Positions 31,403 to 40,250 of a DNA stretch of 56,570 nucleotides are shown piece after piece (position 1 is the first letter of the stretch; every line of letters starts with the position of its first letter). Below the pieces are notes generated by a model. The model had not been told where the DNA came from and ran no database searches. It worked only from the letters and a program-made list of their open reading frames with translations. Position numbers and translations under genes: made by a program. Location of the stretch: positions 1 to 56,570 of the forward strand of contig DAIQOP010000001.1 of NCBI GenBank assembly GCA_036787815.1. Direction: 5' to 3'. Origin of the DNA: DATBAK01 sp036787815 (lineage in GTDB: Bacteria > Actinomycetota > Acidimicrobiia > IMCC26256 > PALSA-610).

Positions 31403-31408
31403 TACCCT
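31403..31408 (+). promoter_or_regulatory. Putative -10 (TACCCT) 8 nt before aarF-like GTG
   Basis: TACCCT directly follows the terminator stem and ends 8 nt before the GTG at 31417, with no ribosome binding site: a candidate leaderless promoter nested against the previous terminator. Confidence 0.4.
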
Positions 31409-31416
31409 CTCGAGTC

Positions 31417-33027
31417 GTGTCCACCGACGGCGAGCTCGCACCCGATGTCGCCCGGTTCGGGTTCAGCGACCATGGGCCGTGGGTCGTCGACATCGAGGAG
31501 CTCACGTGGCGCCGGGGGCTCTTCGCCCTGCGCGAGCGGGTCAAGGCGGAGGCGCCGCGGCTGCTGACGCCGCGCCGCGTGCCGCCGTTGCGGCGCCTGG
31601 TCGACGTGACCGCGCGGGTCGGCGGCGCGCTCGGTATGTGGTACCTGGTCGAGCGCCGGCTGGAGCAGTCGGCCCGGCGCGCCGCGCTGTCGCGACGGCT
31701 ACGGATCGCGTTCGGCCACCTCGGTCCGACCTACATCAAGATGGGGCAGATCATCTCGTCGGGTGAAGGGCTCTTCCCCGAGGAGCTGGTCTCGGAGTTC
31801 AAGTTCCTGCGCGACCGCGTGCCGCCCGAGACCTTCGAGCACGTGCGCTCGGTGGTCGAGGCCGAGCTCGGCGTACCGCTCGAGACGGTGTTCTCACGGT
31901 TCGAGCGCGAGCCGATCGCGGCCGCGTCGATCGCGCAGGTGCACGGGGCGACGTTGCACACCGGCGAGGACGTCGTGGTGAAGGTGCAGCGCCCGGAGGT
32001 GGCGCGCCTCGTTCGCCAAGATCTCCAGGCGATGGCGTGGCTCGCCCCGCGCCTGATCGGCCGCATCCCCGTCGCTGCCCTCGCGAATCCGCCCGCGCTC
32101 GTCGAGCTGTTCGCGGAGACGATCGTCGAGGAGCTCGACTTCCGGCTCGAAGCCGAGAACATGCTCGACATCGCGCGCGTGCTCGCGGAGACGGGTCAGC
32201 GCGCGACGATCGTGCCGCGCCCGCATCCCCGTTACGTGACGCGGCGCGTGCTCGTGATGGAGCGGCTCGACGGCTTCGCATGGGACGACGTGCGCTCGAT
32301 GAAGGACGCCGGGGTCGACACCGAAGCGGTGCTGCACGCGGGCCTCGTCTCGTTCATGGAAGGCGCGATGCTCTTCGGCGTCTTCCACGGTGATCTCCAC
32401 GGCGGCAACCTGCGGGTGCAGCCCGACGGCCGCACGGTGCTCATGGACTTCGGGATCACGGGGCGTCTCGACGCGACGAAGCGCCTGGCCTTCCTGTTCC
32501 TCCTCATGGGCGCCACGACCGGCGACCTGCGCGCCCAGCTCGGCGCACTGCGAGACCTCGGGGCGTTCCCCGCCGATACCGACCTCGACGCGGTGGCGCG
32601 CGACCTCGGGCTCGACCAACCACTCGTCGACCCGACGACGCTCTCCGCCGATGAGCTCGTGCACCAACTACAGGACCTCACGAAACAGCTGCTCGCGTAC
32701 GGCGCCCGCGCGCCGAAGGAGCTCATGCTCTTCGTGAAGAACATGATGTTCCTCGACGGCGCAATCGCGACGCTCGCGCCCGAGCTCGACATCCTCGAAG
32801 AGATTCAGAAGGTGCACTCCGAGATCGGGACCCGGCACGGCGAACGGTTGGCGCTCGAGATGGGCGTCGACCCTTCGCTCGCGACGGTGTTCGACGCCGC
32901 ATCGGTGAAGGCCGCGATGGGTCTCCCCGCCGATGTGGAGAGGCTCACCTACCGCGATGTCCAGGAACGGCGCGAGCTCATCCGCAGCCGGCTCGAGGCC
33001 CGACGGAAGCACCAGAAGTCGCGCTGA
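31417..33027 (+). CDS. AarF/ABC1/UbiB-family atypical kinase
   Basis: A 536-residue protein-kinase-like protein. It has the ABC1-family Gly/Gln loop YIKMGQIISS (108-111 KMGQ), AAASIAQVH, the lysine in VVKVQRP, the catalytic HGDLHGGNL (324-332) and the metal-binding MDFGITG (343-349). Family members support ubiquinone or other isoprenoid lipid metabolism by ATP-dependent action; in actinobacteria, which use menaquinone, the role is less clear. The C-terminal ~120 residues are helical and end in a basic tail. No membrane helix is obvious. Confidence 0.9.
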   Translation: MSTDGELAPDVARFGFSDHGPWVVDIEELTWRRGLFALRERVKAEAPRLLTPRRVPPLRRLVDVTARVGGALGMWYLVERRLEQSARRAALSRRLRIAFGHLGPTYIKMGQIISSGEGLFPEELVSEFKFLRDRVPPETFEHVRSVVEAELGVPLETVFSRFEREPIAAASIAQVHGATLHTGEDVVVKVQRPEVARLVRQDLQAMAWLAPRLIGRIPVAALANPPALVELFAETIVEELDFRLEAENMLDIARVLAETGQRATIVPRPHPRYVTRRVLVMERLDGFAWDDVRSMKDAGVDTEAVLHAGLVSFMEGAMLFGVFHGDLHGGNLRVQPDGRTVLMDFGITGRLDATKRLAFLFLLMGATTGDLRAQLGALRDLGAFPADTDLDAVARDLGLDQPLVDPTTLSADELVHQLQDLTKQLLAYGARAPKELMLFVKNMMFLDGAIATLAPELDILEEIQKVHSEIGTRHGERLALEMGVDPSLATVFDAASVKAAMGLPADVERLTYRDVQERRELIRSRLEARRKHQKSR

Positions 33028-33048
33028 GGCCCGACCGCGGCGCCGCGC

Positions 33049-33252
33049 TCAGCGGGAGGGAGCGCTCTTCGCGACACTGCGGGCGCGGTAGCCCTTGGGG
33101 GCGACTGCGGCCGACTCCTGCGCGGTGCTCAAGGTGTGGTCGCCGATTACTCCCGCCAGGTCGGTGTAGCCCGACGCGTGCGTGAACGTCGGTGCCTCGG
33201 TCGCGCTCGCGCGTGCCTCGGAACGCCGTTGCCGTCGAACCTTGAAGCCCAT
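33049..33252 (-). CDS. Hypothetical small basic protein (67 aa)
   Basis: A 67-residue frame starting MGFKVRRQRRSEARASATEA, with a GGAG site 5-8 nt upstream on the minus strand and mostly G/C third positions. It is rich in Ser, Ala and Arg with two Tyr, no membrane segment, and I do not recognise a family. It lies between the convergent AarF-like gene and the divergent glycosylase gene. A chance open frame cannot be excluded. Confidence 0.5.
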   Translation of the reverse strand: MGFKVRRQRRSEARASATEAPTFTHASGYTDLAGVIGDHTLSTAQESAAVAPKGYRARSVAKSAPSR

Positions 33253-33360
33253 GATTCTCCGCCCTTCGTCACTGACTCTCCCCTGAGGATCGGCAGGGTG
33301 GGCCCCGAACCTGAGCCGGTCGTGACGACCGTGCCGTCACCGGCCCCGGTGGACGCCCGG

Positions 33361-33366
33361 TACCGT
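33361..33366 (+). promoter_or_regulatory. Putative -10 (TACCGT) 8 nt before the glycosylase GTG
   Basis: TACCGT ends 8 nt before the GTG at 33375; no Shine-Dalgarno is present. Candidate leaderless promoter. Confidence 0.4.
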
Positions 33367-33374
33367 TTCCAGTC

Positions 33375-34229
33375 GTGCCCGAGATGCCCCAGATGCAGGC
33401 CCTCGCCGAGCGCCTGTCGGAGAAGCTCGCCGGCGCCGTCCTCGAGGGATTCGAGCCCCTCGGGTTCACGGGCCTGAAGACGTTCGCGCCCACGCCCGAG
33501 TCGCTCGTCGGTCGCACGGTCGCCGGCGTCGGCCGCCGGGGCAAGTACCTGGTGTTCGAGCTGGGCGGGCCTCGGATCCTGATCCATCTGTCGCAGGCCG
33601 GCCGGCTCGACGTCGAGGAGCCCCCGAAGCGTACGAAGCCGAAGGGGTCCGTCGTCCGGCTCCGCTTCGGCGATCCCGACGATCCCGACGGCTCGATCGC
33701 GCTGCTCGTGCGGGAGCACGGAACCGAGCGCAAGGCCGGCTGGTGGGTGCTCGCGGCGGGCGACGACGGCCCGCTCGAGAAGCTCGGGCCCGAGCCCGAC
33801 AGCGATGCGTTCGCGGAGCTCGTGACGGGCGGGGCCGACGGCCGTCGAATCCACACCCTGCTGCGCGATCAACGCACCGTGTCCGGGGTCGGCCGCGGGT
33901 ACGCCGACGACGCGCTCCATCGCGCGCGCCTCTCGCCGTACGCCACCTTGAAGGGCCTCGACGCGGCGGAACGGGCCCGGCTTCTCGATGCCGTGCGCGC
34001 GGTGCTCGCCGACGGGCTCGAGCGTGAACGGTCGCGCACCGGTGGATTGTCGGAGCCGAAGCTCGGTGGGCACTTCGCGGTGCACGGCAAGGCCGGCGTG
34101 CCGTGCCCCGTGTGCGGCGACGACCTGCGGCGCGTGTCGTACGAGTCGCACGAGGTCGTCTACTGCCCCCGCTGCCAGACCGGCGGCAAGGTGCTGGCCG
34201 ATCGCCGGATGTCTCGCCTCCTCCGTTAG
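33375..34229 (+). CDS. Fpg/Nei-family DNA glycosylase
   Basis: A 284-residue base-excision-repair glycosylase/AP lyase. The mature N terminus PEMPQ keeps the catalytic Pro2 and Glu3 of the family (MPELPE in classical MutM). GRRGKYLVFEL contains the conserved Lys, DQRTVSGVGRGYADDALHRA is the helix-two-turn-helix (Arg where MutM has Asn), and CPVCGDDLRRVSYES ending YCPRCQ is the zinc finger (near 244-266). It probably removes oxidised bases, with a specificity distinct from canonical MutM. GTG start. Confidence 0.9.
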   Translation: MPEMPQMQALAERLSEKLAGAVLEGFEPLGFTGLKTFAPTPESLVGRTVAGVGRRGKYLVFELGGPRILIHLSQAGRLDVEEPPKRTKPKGSVVRLRFGDPDDPDGSIALLVREHGTERKAGWWVLAAGDDGPLEKLGPEPDSDAFAELVTGGADGRRIHTLLRDQRTVSGVGRGYADDALHRARLSPYATLKGLDAAERARLLDAVRAVLADGLERERSRTGGLSEPKLGGHFAVHGKAGVPCPVCGDDLRRVSYESHEVVYCPRCQTGGKVLADRRMSRLLR

Positions 34230-34231
34230 TG

Positions 34232-34270
34232 GCGCATCGGCCCCGCGGCATCGGCCGATGTCCGATGCGC
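34232..34270. terminator. Nested palindromic hairpin after the glycosylase gene
   Basis: Outer arms GCGCATCGG (34232-34240) and CCGATGCGC (34262-34270) enclose a 12-bp palindrome CATCGGCCGATG (34249-34260). It starts 3 nt after the glycosylase stop and is a probable factor-independent or structural terminator. Confidence 0.55.
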
Positions 34271-34341
34271 GGCCGGACCCCGTTGGAACAGAGGTTCCAG
34301 TCGACGCCGACCGTGGCGTCCCGGTGACGGCCGCGCCCCCG

Positions 34342-34347
34342 TAGAGT
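34342..34347 (+). promoter_or_regulatory. Putative -10 (TAGAGT) for lgt
   Basis: TAGAGT ends 10 nt before ATG 34358 and overlaps the alternative GTG at 34346. Its position argues for the ATG as the real lgt start. Confidence 0.4.
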
Positions 34348-34357
34348 GAACGTCGCG

Positions 34358-35209
34358 ATGCGAGCCCTCGGATTCATTCCCAGCCCGGCGAAGGGGATCC
34401 TGCACCTCGGCCCGATCCCGCTCCACGCGTACGGGCTGTGCCTGGCGATCGGTGTGCTCGCCGCGGCGACGATCGCCGAGCGGCGCTGGGAAGCGCGCGG
34501 CGGCAAGCCCGGCACCATCGGTGAGATCGGCGTGGTCGTCGTCGTGTCCGGCGTACTCGGCGCCCGGGTGTACCACCTGTTCACCGGCTACGACTGGAAG
34601 ACCGGGGGCATCGTCGGGACGGTCAAGATCTGGCAGGGCGGCCTCTCGATCTGGGGCGCCGTCGCCGCGGGTTGCCTCGCCGTCGTCATCCTGGCGCGCC
34701 GGCGCGGGCTGCCGACGCTCGTGCTCCTCGACTCGATCGCACCCGGAGTCGTCGTGGCGCAGGCCATCGGCCGTTGGGGCAACTACTTCAACCAGGAGCT
34801 GTTCGGCCGGCCGACGAAGTTGCCCTGGGGTCTCGAGATCGACGTCGCGCACCGGCCCGCGCAGTACGCGGCGTTCAAGACGTTTCATCCCACGTTTCTC
34901 TACGAGTCACTGTGGTGTCTCGCGATCTTCGGGTTGATCATCTGGGTCGAGCATCACTTCCGGGTGCGCCCGGGCCAATCGTTCGCGTTGTACGTCGCGC
35001 TGTACACGTTCGGCCGGTTCTTCTTCGAGCTCATGCGCAGCGATCCGGCAACCAGGGTGTTCGGGGTGCGATTCAACGCGCTCCTGAGCGCCGCGTTGAG
35101 CGTCACATTCTGGACATGGTTCGTGGTGCTCGGGCGTCGCGAGAGTGACACAGGTCACGCCGTCGTTGCCGGGGAAGAAGCCAGAGATCTGGACGCTCCG
35201 ACTCTGTAA
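34358..35209 (+). CDS. lgt: Prolipoprotein diacylglyceryl transferase
   Basis: A 283-residue polytopic membrane enzyme that attaches diacylglycerol from phosphatidylglycerol to the lipobox cysteine of prolipoproteins, such as the several lipoproteins in this window. Family signatures are LHAYGLCLAIGVLAA (His/Tyr near the N terminus), GARVYHLF, QGGLSIWGAV and GRWGNYFNQELFGRP with the essential Arg and Asn. About seven membrane helices. The ATG at 34358 is preferred over GTG four codons upstream because of the promoter-like TAGAGT. Followed 11 nt later by an ABC ATPase gene with its own apparent promoter. Confidence 0.94.
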   Translation: MRALGFIPSPAKGILHLGPIPLHAYGLCLAIGVLAAATIAERRWEARGGKPGTIGEIGVVVVVSGVLGARVYHLFTGYDWKTGGIVGTVKIWQGGLSIWGAVAAGCLAVVILARRRGLPTLVLLDSIAPGVVVAQAIGRWGNYFNQELFGRPTKLPWGLEIDVAHRPAQYAAFKTFHPTFLYESLWCLAIFGLIIWVEHHFRVRPGQSFALYVALYTFGRFFFELMRSDPATRVFGVRFNALLSAALSVTFWTWFVVLGRRESDTGHAVVAGEEARDLDAPTL

Positions 35210-35212
35210 CGT
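35207..35212 (+). promoter_or_regulatory. Putative -10 (TAACGT) 8 nt before the ABC ATPase gene
   Basis: TAACGT overlaps the lgt stop and ends 8 nt before ATG 35221; no ribosome binding site. Candidate leaderless promoter for the exporter pair. Confidence 0.4.
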
Positions 35213-35220
35213 CTGTTCCC

Positions 35221-35985
35221 ATGACAACGACCACCCAGCCCCGCACTCCTCCGACGAACGCGGGCGTTGCCGCACGCGCGATCGACGCGTCGAAGGTCTA
35301 CGGCGAAGGTGAGGCCGAGGTTCGCGCGCTCGATCACATCTCCGTCGACTTCGCGAGCGGCCAGTTCACCGCGATCATGGGGCCCTCGGGATCGGGCAAG
35401 AGCACATTGCTGCACTGCCTTGCCGGTCTCGACCGCCTCACCGAGGGTCAGGTGGTGCTCGGCGATCTCGACATCACCGCGCTGCACGAGAAGCAGATGA
35501 CGCGTGTGCGTCGCGATCGGCTCGGGTTCATCTTCCAGACGTTCAACCTCATCCCCACGCTCACCGCGCTCGAGAACATCACGTTGCCGATGGCGCTCGC
35601 CGGGAGCGATCCCGACCAACAGTGGCTCGAGCACGTGATCGACATCGTCGGGCTTCGCTCGCGGCTGAAGCACCGCCCGTCGGAGCTCTCGGGTGGTCAG
35701 CAGCAACGGGTCGCCGTCGCTCGCGCGCTCGCGAGCCGGCCCGAGATCGTGTTCGCCGACGAGCCCACCGGCAACGTCGACTCGAAGGCGGGCGCCGAGA
35801 TCCTCAACTTCATGGCCCAAGTGGTGCGCGACGCCGGTCAGACGATCGTGATGGTCACCCACGATCCGGTCGCCGCGGCGCACGCCGGGCGGGTCGTGTT
35901 CCTTGCCGACGGCAAGATCGTCGACGAGTGCTCCGATCCCACCGCCGATTCCGTGCTCGACCTCATGCGAAAGCTCGGCGGGTAG
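35221..35985 (+). CDS. ABC transporter ATP-binding protein, MacB/LolD-like
   Basis: A 254-residue ATPase: Walker A GPSGSGKST, Q-loop IFQTFNLIPTLTALENI, signature LSGGQQQRVAVARAL, Walker B IVFADEPTGNVDSKAG and His switch VTHDPVAAA. The FQxFNLIPxLTAxENI and DEPTGNVDS strings are typical of the MacB/LolD/FtsE-like group that powers FtsX-type permeases. The permease gene follows after 6 bp. The pair may act as a mechanotransmission or export system for a lipid, peptide or envelope component; the target is unknown. Confidence 0.93.
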   Translation: MTTTTQPRTPPTNAGVAARAIDASKVYGEGEAEVRALDHISVDFASGQFTAIMGPSGSGKSTLLHCLAGLDRLTEGQVVLGDLDITALHEKQMTRVRRDRLGFIFQTFNLIPTLTALENITLPMALAGSDPDQQWLEHVIDIVGLRSRLKHRPSELSGGQQQRVAVARALASRPEIVFADEPTGNVDSKAGAEILNFMAQVVRDAGQTIVMVTHDPVAAAHAGRVVFLADGKIVDECSDPTADSVLDLMRKLGG

Positions 35986-35991
35986 CCCGCC

Positions 35992-38547
35992 ATGTGGAAG
36001 GTCACGATCAAGGGGATCCTGGCGCACAAGTTCCGCATCGTGCTCACGTCGATCGCGATCGTGCTCGGCGTGTCGTTCATGACCGGCACGCTCGTGCTCT
36101 CCGACACCATCAGTCGCACGTTCGACAGCCTGATCACCAACGTCAACGGTGGCTTGTCGGCGCAGGTCCGCGCCAAGTCGGCGTTCAAGGACGAGCAGGG
36201 GCAGGAGCAACGCAGCCGCATCGACGCGAGCCTCCTCGACATCGTGCGCAAGGTGCCCGGAGTCAAGGACGCGGAGATCAGCGTCGCCGGCTTCGCCGTC
36301 ATCGTCGGGCCGAACGGCAAGGGCCTCAATGCCGGCGGCAACGGCCCGCCGCCGCTCGCGTTCGCGTGGAACCCGAGCTCCACGCTGAACCCTGTGCATC
36401 TCGTCGCGGGCACGGCACCGGCGGCGGCCGACGAGATCGTGATCGACAAGCACTCCGCCGACACCACGCACTACCGCGTCGGGAGCCGGATCCGTGTCGT
36501 GACCGTGTCTTCCAAGGGCACGAGCGCGATCTACCGCCTCTCGGGCATCGCCAAGTTCGGCTCCGCCGACAGCCCGGCCGGCGCGACGCTCACCTTCTTC
36601 CGTCCCGACGTCGCCGAGCGCCTGCTCGCGAGCCCCGGCAAGGTCGACTCGATCCAGATCGCGGCCGAGCCGGGCGTCGCGCAGAACAAGTTGGTGGCCG
36701 ACCTGCGCACCGCTCTCCGCGGCCGATCGGGCATCGAGGTCGCGAGCGGGGCCTCCGTCGTGCAGGAGCAGCAGAACAACTTCCACGATCAGTTCAAGTT
36801 CTTCACGGTGTTCCTCCTCGTGTTCGCGATCGTCGCGCTCATCGTCGGCTCGTTCGTCATCTACAACACCTTCTCGATCACGGTCGCGCAACGCACCCGG
36901 GAGAACGCGCTGTTGCGCGCCGTCGGCGCGTCGCGACGCCAGGTCACCACCAGCGTGTTCCTCGAGGCACTCACCACGGGCATCGTCGCGTCGGTGATCG
37001 GTCTCGGGTTGGGGATTCTGGCGGCGTCGGGGCTGAAGGCGCTGCTCGGTGTGCTCAACATCGACATCCCCGCCGGGGGCACGGTCGTGAAGGCCGGAAC
37101 GATCCGCGCCTCGCTCGTCGTCGGCATCCTGGTGACGGTGCTCGCGTCGCTCATCCCCGTGTTCAAGGCGGCCCGCGTCCCTCCGATCGCGGCGATGCGC
37201 GAGGTCGCGCTCGAACGTACGAGCGCGGGCTGGAAGCGGATCGTCGCCGGCGCGCTCGTCACCGCCATCGGTGTACTGAGCCTGCTCAGCGGCCTCTTCG
37301 GCGGGGGCAGCAACGCCGGCAGCGCGGTCGGGTTCGGCGCGTTCATCATCTTCATCGGTGTGACGATCCTCGGGCCACTGATCGCGCGCCCGGCGGCCCG
37401 CCTGATCGGCTGGCCGCTCCCACGCCTGGTCGGGGTCACCGGCCAGCTCGCGCGTGAGAACGCCATGCGCAACCCCAAGCGCACCTCCGCGACGGCGGCC
37501 GCGCTCATGATCGGTGTCGGTCTCGTCGGCTTCGTCGCGATCTTCGCCTCCTCCGCGACGGCGTCGATCAACCACGTGATCGACCACGCGTTCAGGGCCG
37601 ACTACATCGTGAACACCTCCGGGTTCGGGAGCACGCTGCCGCCGCAGATCGAGAGCGATCTCGCGAAGGTGCCCGGTGTGAAGATCGCGAGTGGATTGAA
37701 GATCGGCTCCATGAAGGTCGGCTCGTCGGTGCATCAGGTCGAGGGGATCGAGCCTGCGGTCGTCGACGAGCTGTTCGGCATCGGTGTCTCGCAGGGCAAG
37801 CTCACCGACCTCGGGAGCGACGGCATCGCGGTGTACAAGAACACCGCGAAGTCGAAGCACCTGGTGATCGGCTCGACCCTCGCCGTGCAGTTCGCGAAGA
37901 CCGGCATCCGGCATCTGACGGTCCGCGCGATCTACAACGAGCAGGCGCTGGCCGGTCCGTACGTCATCTCGCTCGCGACGTATCGCGCGAACTTCGACGA
38001 TCTCACCGACTTGCTCATCCTCGTGAAGGCGCAGCCCGGTCAGGCCGAGCACGTGCGCGCCGCCGTCGAGAGCGTGGTCAAGCGCTACCCGCAGGGCAAG
38101 CTTCAGGATGCCAAGCAGTACAAGGCCGATCAGGCCAAGCAGTTCACCCAGATCGTGAACCTCGTGTACGCGCTGCTCCTCATGGCGATCATCATCGCGG
38201 TCTTCGGCATCGCCATCACCCTGGCGTTGTCGATCTTCGAACGGACGCACGAGATCGGGTTGTTGCGCGCCGTCGGCATGAGCAGCGCTCAGGTGTGGGG
38301 CACCGTCGAGCTCGAATCGGTGATCATCGCGTTGTTCGGAACGCTGCTCGGTTTGGTGATCGCCGTGTTCTTCGGATGGGCGCTCGTGCAGGCGCTCAAG
38401 GATCAGGGCATCGACCAGTTCGCGGTGCCCCAGATTGGCTTGCTGATCATCGTGATCCTGGGTGCGGTGTTCGGCATCGTCGCCGCGATGTACCCCGGTT
38501 GGCGCGCGTCGCGCATGAACGTGCTCGACGCGATCGCGACCGAGTAG
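35992..38547 (+). CDS. FtsX-like ABC permease with two FtsX domains
   Basis: An 851-residue permease with an N-terminal membrane helix (about 15-37), a large extracellular MacB-like domain (about 45-260), three helices around 265-390 (FSITVAQRTRENALLRAVGA), further helices near 415-475 and 500-530, a second extracellular domain (about 540-710) and a final three-helix block around 720-845 (LSIFERTHEIGLLRAVGMSS, ending YPGWRASRMNVLDAIATE). The duplicated FtsX layout is the large actinobacterial type that works as a single-chain permease with one ATPase gene next door. Such systems move or release lipids or peptides using ATP hydrolysis on the cytoplasmic side. Confidence 0.92.
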   Translation: MWKVTIKGILAHKFRIVLTSIAIVLGVSFMTGTLVLSDTISRTFDSLITNVNGGLSAQVRAKSAFKDEQGQEQRSRIDASLLDIVRKVPGVKDAEISVAGFAVIVGPNGKGLNAGGNGPPPLAFAWNPSSTLNPVHLVAGTAPAAADEIVIDKHSADTTHYRVGSRIRVVTVSSKGTSAIYRLSGIAKFGSADSPAGATLTFFRPDVAERLLASPGKVDSIQIAAEPGVAQNKLVADLRTALRGRSGIEVASGASVVQEQQNNFHDQFKFFTVFLLVFAIVALIVGSFVIYNTFSITVAQRTRENALLRAVGASRRQVTTSVFLEALTTGIVASVIGLGLGILAASGLKALLGVLNIDIPAGGTVVKAGTIRASLVVGILVTVLASLIPVFKAARVPPIAAMREVALERTSAGWKRIVAGALVTAIGVLSLLSGLFGGGSNAGSAVGFGAFIIFIGVTILGPLIARPAARLIGWPLPRLVGVTGQLARENAMRNPKRTSATAAALMIGVGLVGFVAIFASSATASINHVIDHAFRADYIVNTSGFGSTLPPQIESDLAKVPGVKIASGLKIGSMKVGSSVHQVEGIEPAVVDELFGIGVSQGKLTDLGSDGIAVYKNTAKSKHLVIGSTLAVQFAKTGIRHLTVRAIYNEQALAGPYVISLATYRANFDDLTDLLILVKAQPGQAEHVRAAVESVVKRYPQGKLQDAKQYKADQAKQFTQIVNLVYALLLMAIIIAVFGIAITLALSIFERTHEIGLLRAVGMSSAQVWGTVELESVIIALFGTLLGLVIAVFFGWALVQALKDQGIDQFAVPQIGLLIIVILGAVFGIVAAMYPGWRASRMNVLDAIATE

Positions 38548-38582
38548 CGACACCGCGCGGCGAGCGCGGGTGCAACGCGGGT

Positions 38583-39074
38583 TCAGCGCGGTTGGAGCTT
38601 GGCGTCCTTGTCGCGCACCAGTGCGGCGAGGTCGTCGCGGTACCCGTCGAGGCGGGCGCGCAGCGCGTCGTCGCTCGTGGCGAGGATGCGCACGGCGAGG
38701 AGCCCGGCGTTGCGCGCGTTGCCCACGCCGACGGTGGCGACGGGGATCCCGGCCGGCATCTGCACGATCGACAGCAGCGAGTCGATCCCGTCGAGGTGCG
38801 CGAGTGGCACCGGCACGCCGATCACCGGAAGGGAGGTGACCGAGGCGGTCATGCCCGGCAGGTGCGCGGCCCCACCGGCGCCGGCGATGACGACCCGCAG
38901 GCCCCGCGCCGCGGCGGTGCGGCCGTACTCCATCATCACGTCGGGGGTGCGGTGCGCGGAGACCACCCGGATCTCGCAGGCGACGCCGAACTCGCCGAGC
39001 ACGTCGACCGCGCCCTGCATCACGGGCAGGTCTGAGTCACTGCCCATGATGACGCCAACGAGCGGCCCGTCCAC
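38583..39074 (-). CDS. purE: N5-carboxyaminoimidazole ribonucleotide mutase
   Basis: A 163-residue class I PurE, converting N5-CAIR to CAIR in purine biosynthesis. Diagnostic motifs are VIMGSDSDLPVM at the N terminus, SAHRTPDVMMEY, IAGAGGAAHLPGMTAS and GVPVPLAHLDGIDSLLSIVQ (the last as consecutive pieces). GTG at 39074 fits the family N terminus (VDGPLVGVIMGSDSD) and lies 7 nt after a TAGCTT hexamer. No purK is adjacent in this window. Confidence 0.95.
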   Translation of the reverse strand: MDGPLVGVIMGSDSDLPVMQGAVDVLGEFGVACEIRVVSAHRTPDVMMEYGRTAAARGLRVVIAGAGGAAHLPGMTASVTSLPVIGVPVPLAHLDGIDSLLSIVQMPAGIPVATVGVGNARNAGLLAVRILATSDDALRARLDGYRDDLAALVRDKDAKLQPR

Positions 39075-39081
39075 GGCACCG

Positions 39082-39087
39082 AAGCTA
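39082..39087 (-). promoter_or_regulatory. Putative -10 (TAGCTT on the minus strand) for purE
   Basis: TAGCTT on the minus strand ends 7 nt before the GTG at 39074, which supports that start and a leaderless purE message. Confidence 0.45.
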
Positions 39088-39154
39088 CCCTCCCACCGGC
39101 ACGCCCGGGTGGTTGAACCCGGCCTCGACGTCGCCAAGGACCGGTGAAGAGCAC

Positions 39155-40118
39155 ATGCGCACGAGATTGACCGACCTGCTCCGGATCGAGCACCCGGTGA
39201 TGTTGGCGGGGATGGGCGGTGTGTCGTACCACCGGCTCGTCGCGGCGGTGAGCGAGGCCGGCGGGATCGGCACGCTCGGCGCCGCGGCGATGGAGTCCGA
39301 GCAGATGATCCAGGAGATCGCCGCGGTGCGTCGGGAGACCGACGCACCGTTCGGTGTCGACCTGCTCGCCGCGCTCCCCGAGCGGATGATCGCCGATGTG
39401 GCGCACATCGTCGCCGGCGGCGCGACGCTCTTCGTCGCCGGGCTCGGCGTTCCCCGCGATGTCGTGGCCCGGTGTCACGACGGCGGCGTGATCGTCGCCA
39501 GCATGTGCGGGAAGGTGCGCCACGCGATCGCCGCGGCCGAGGCGGGTTGCGATCTCGTGATCGCGCAGGGCACCGAAGCCGGCGGCCACACCGGCACGAT
39601 CGCTGGTGCCTCAGATCGTCGACGCGGTCGGTGCCCAGGTGCCGGTCGTCGCGGCGGGCGGGATCTTCGACGGCCGCGGCCTCGCGGCGGCCCTGGCCCT
39701 CGGCGCCGACGGCGTATGGATCGGTACGCGCTTCATCGCGACGCCCGAGGCGCGCGCGGTCGCCGGCTACAAGGACGCGCTGCTCCGCACCGCCGAAGAC
39801 GGCACCGTGATCAGCCGGGGGTTCACGGGGAAGACGTTGCGAGCGGTGCGCAACGAATGGACGCAGTACGTCGAAGAGCATCCCGAGGTGTTGCGCGAGT
39901 TCCCCGAGCAGATGGCGGTCGCGTTCGAGAACAACGCCCTGCACCTCGGCGGCGACGAGGACACCCCGGTCGACCCGGCTCGCGAGTGCTACCCGTCGGG
40001 GCAGGGTGTCGGCGCGATCCACGAGCTGATTCCCGCGGGCGACATCGTGCGCAGCATCGTCGCCGAAGCGGAAGCCGTGCTGGCGCGCACGGCTCTGCTG
40101 GCCGGCGCGGGTTCGTGA
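39155..40118 (+). pseudogene. Nitronate monooxygenase-like FMN enzyme interrupted by a frameshift
   Basis: The first frame (39155 to about 39600) encodes the N-terminal half of a 2-nitropropane dioxygenase/NMO TIM barrel: IEHPVMLAGMGGVSYHRLVA, AGGIGTLGAAAM and VIAQGTEAGGHTGTIA. The sequence then continues in the +1 frame (LVPQIVDAVGAQVPVVAAGG, DGVWIGTRFIATPEA) to 40118. The expected join is TIA-LVPQ, so two bases appear to be missing (or one extra) near 39600-39606. Everything else is intact, including the FMN-binding AAGGIFDGRGLA. It may be a sequencing or assembly error, or a recent inactivating mutation. If intact it would be about 320 residues and oxidise nitronates or act on related acyl substrates. 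Confidence 0.8.
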
Positions 40119-40250
40119 ACAACGAGATACGCGCTGTCGCGCGAGCGTGAGCCACGAGAAGAGCGTGGGTCCCATCCCGCGTGCGGAGCGGCGAGCGCTT
40201 GAGTGCGCGCCGCAAGGGGGTAGTTCCACCGTGACCGAGCGAGCGCGACA

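Noticed and set aside
35155..38553. Very long open frame antisense to the FtsX-type permease
   Set aside because: Composition is Arg/His/Asp-rich without domains; it mirrors the permease's G/C-rich third positions. The plus-strand frame has clear family motifs.
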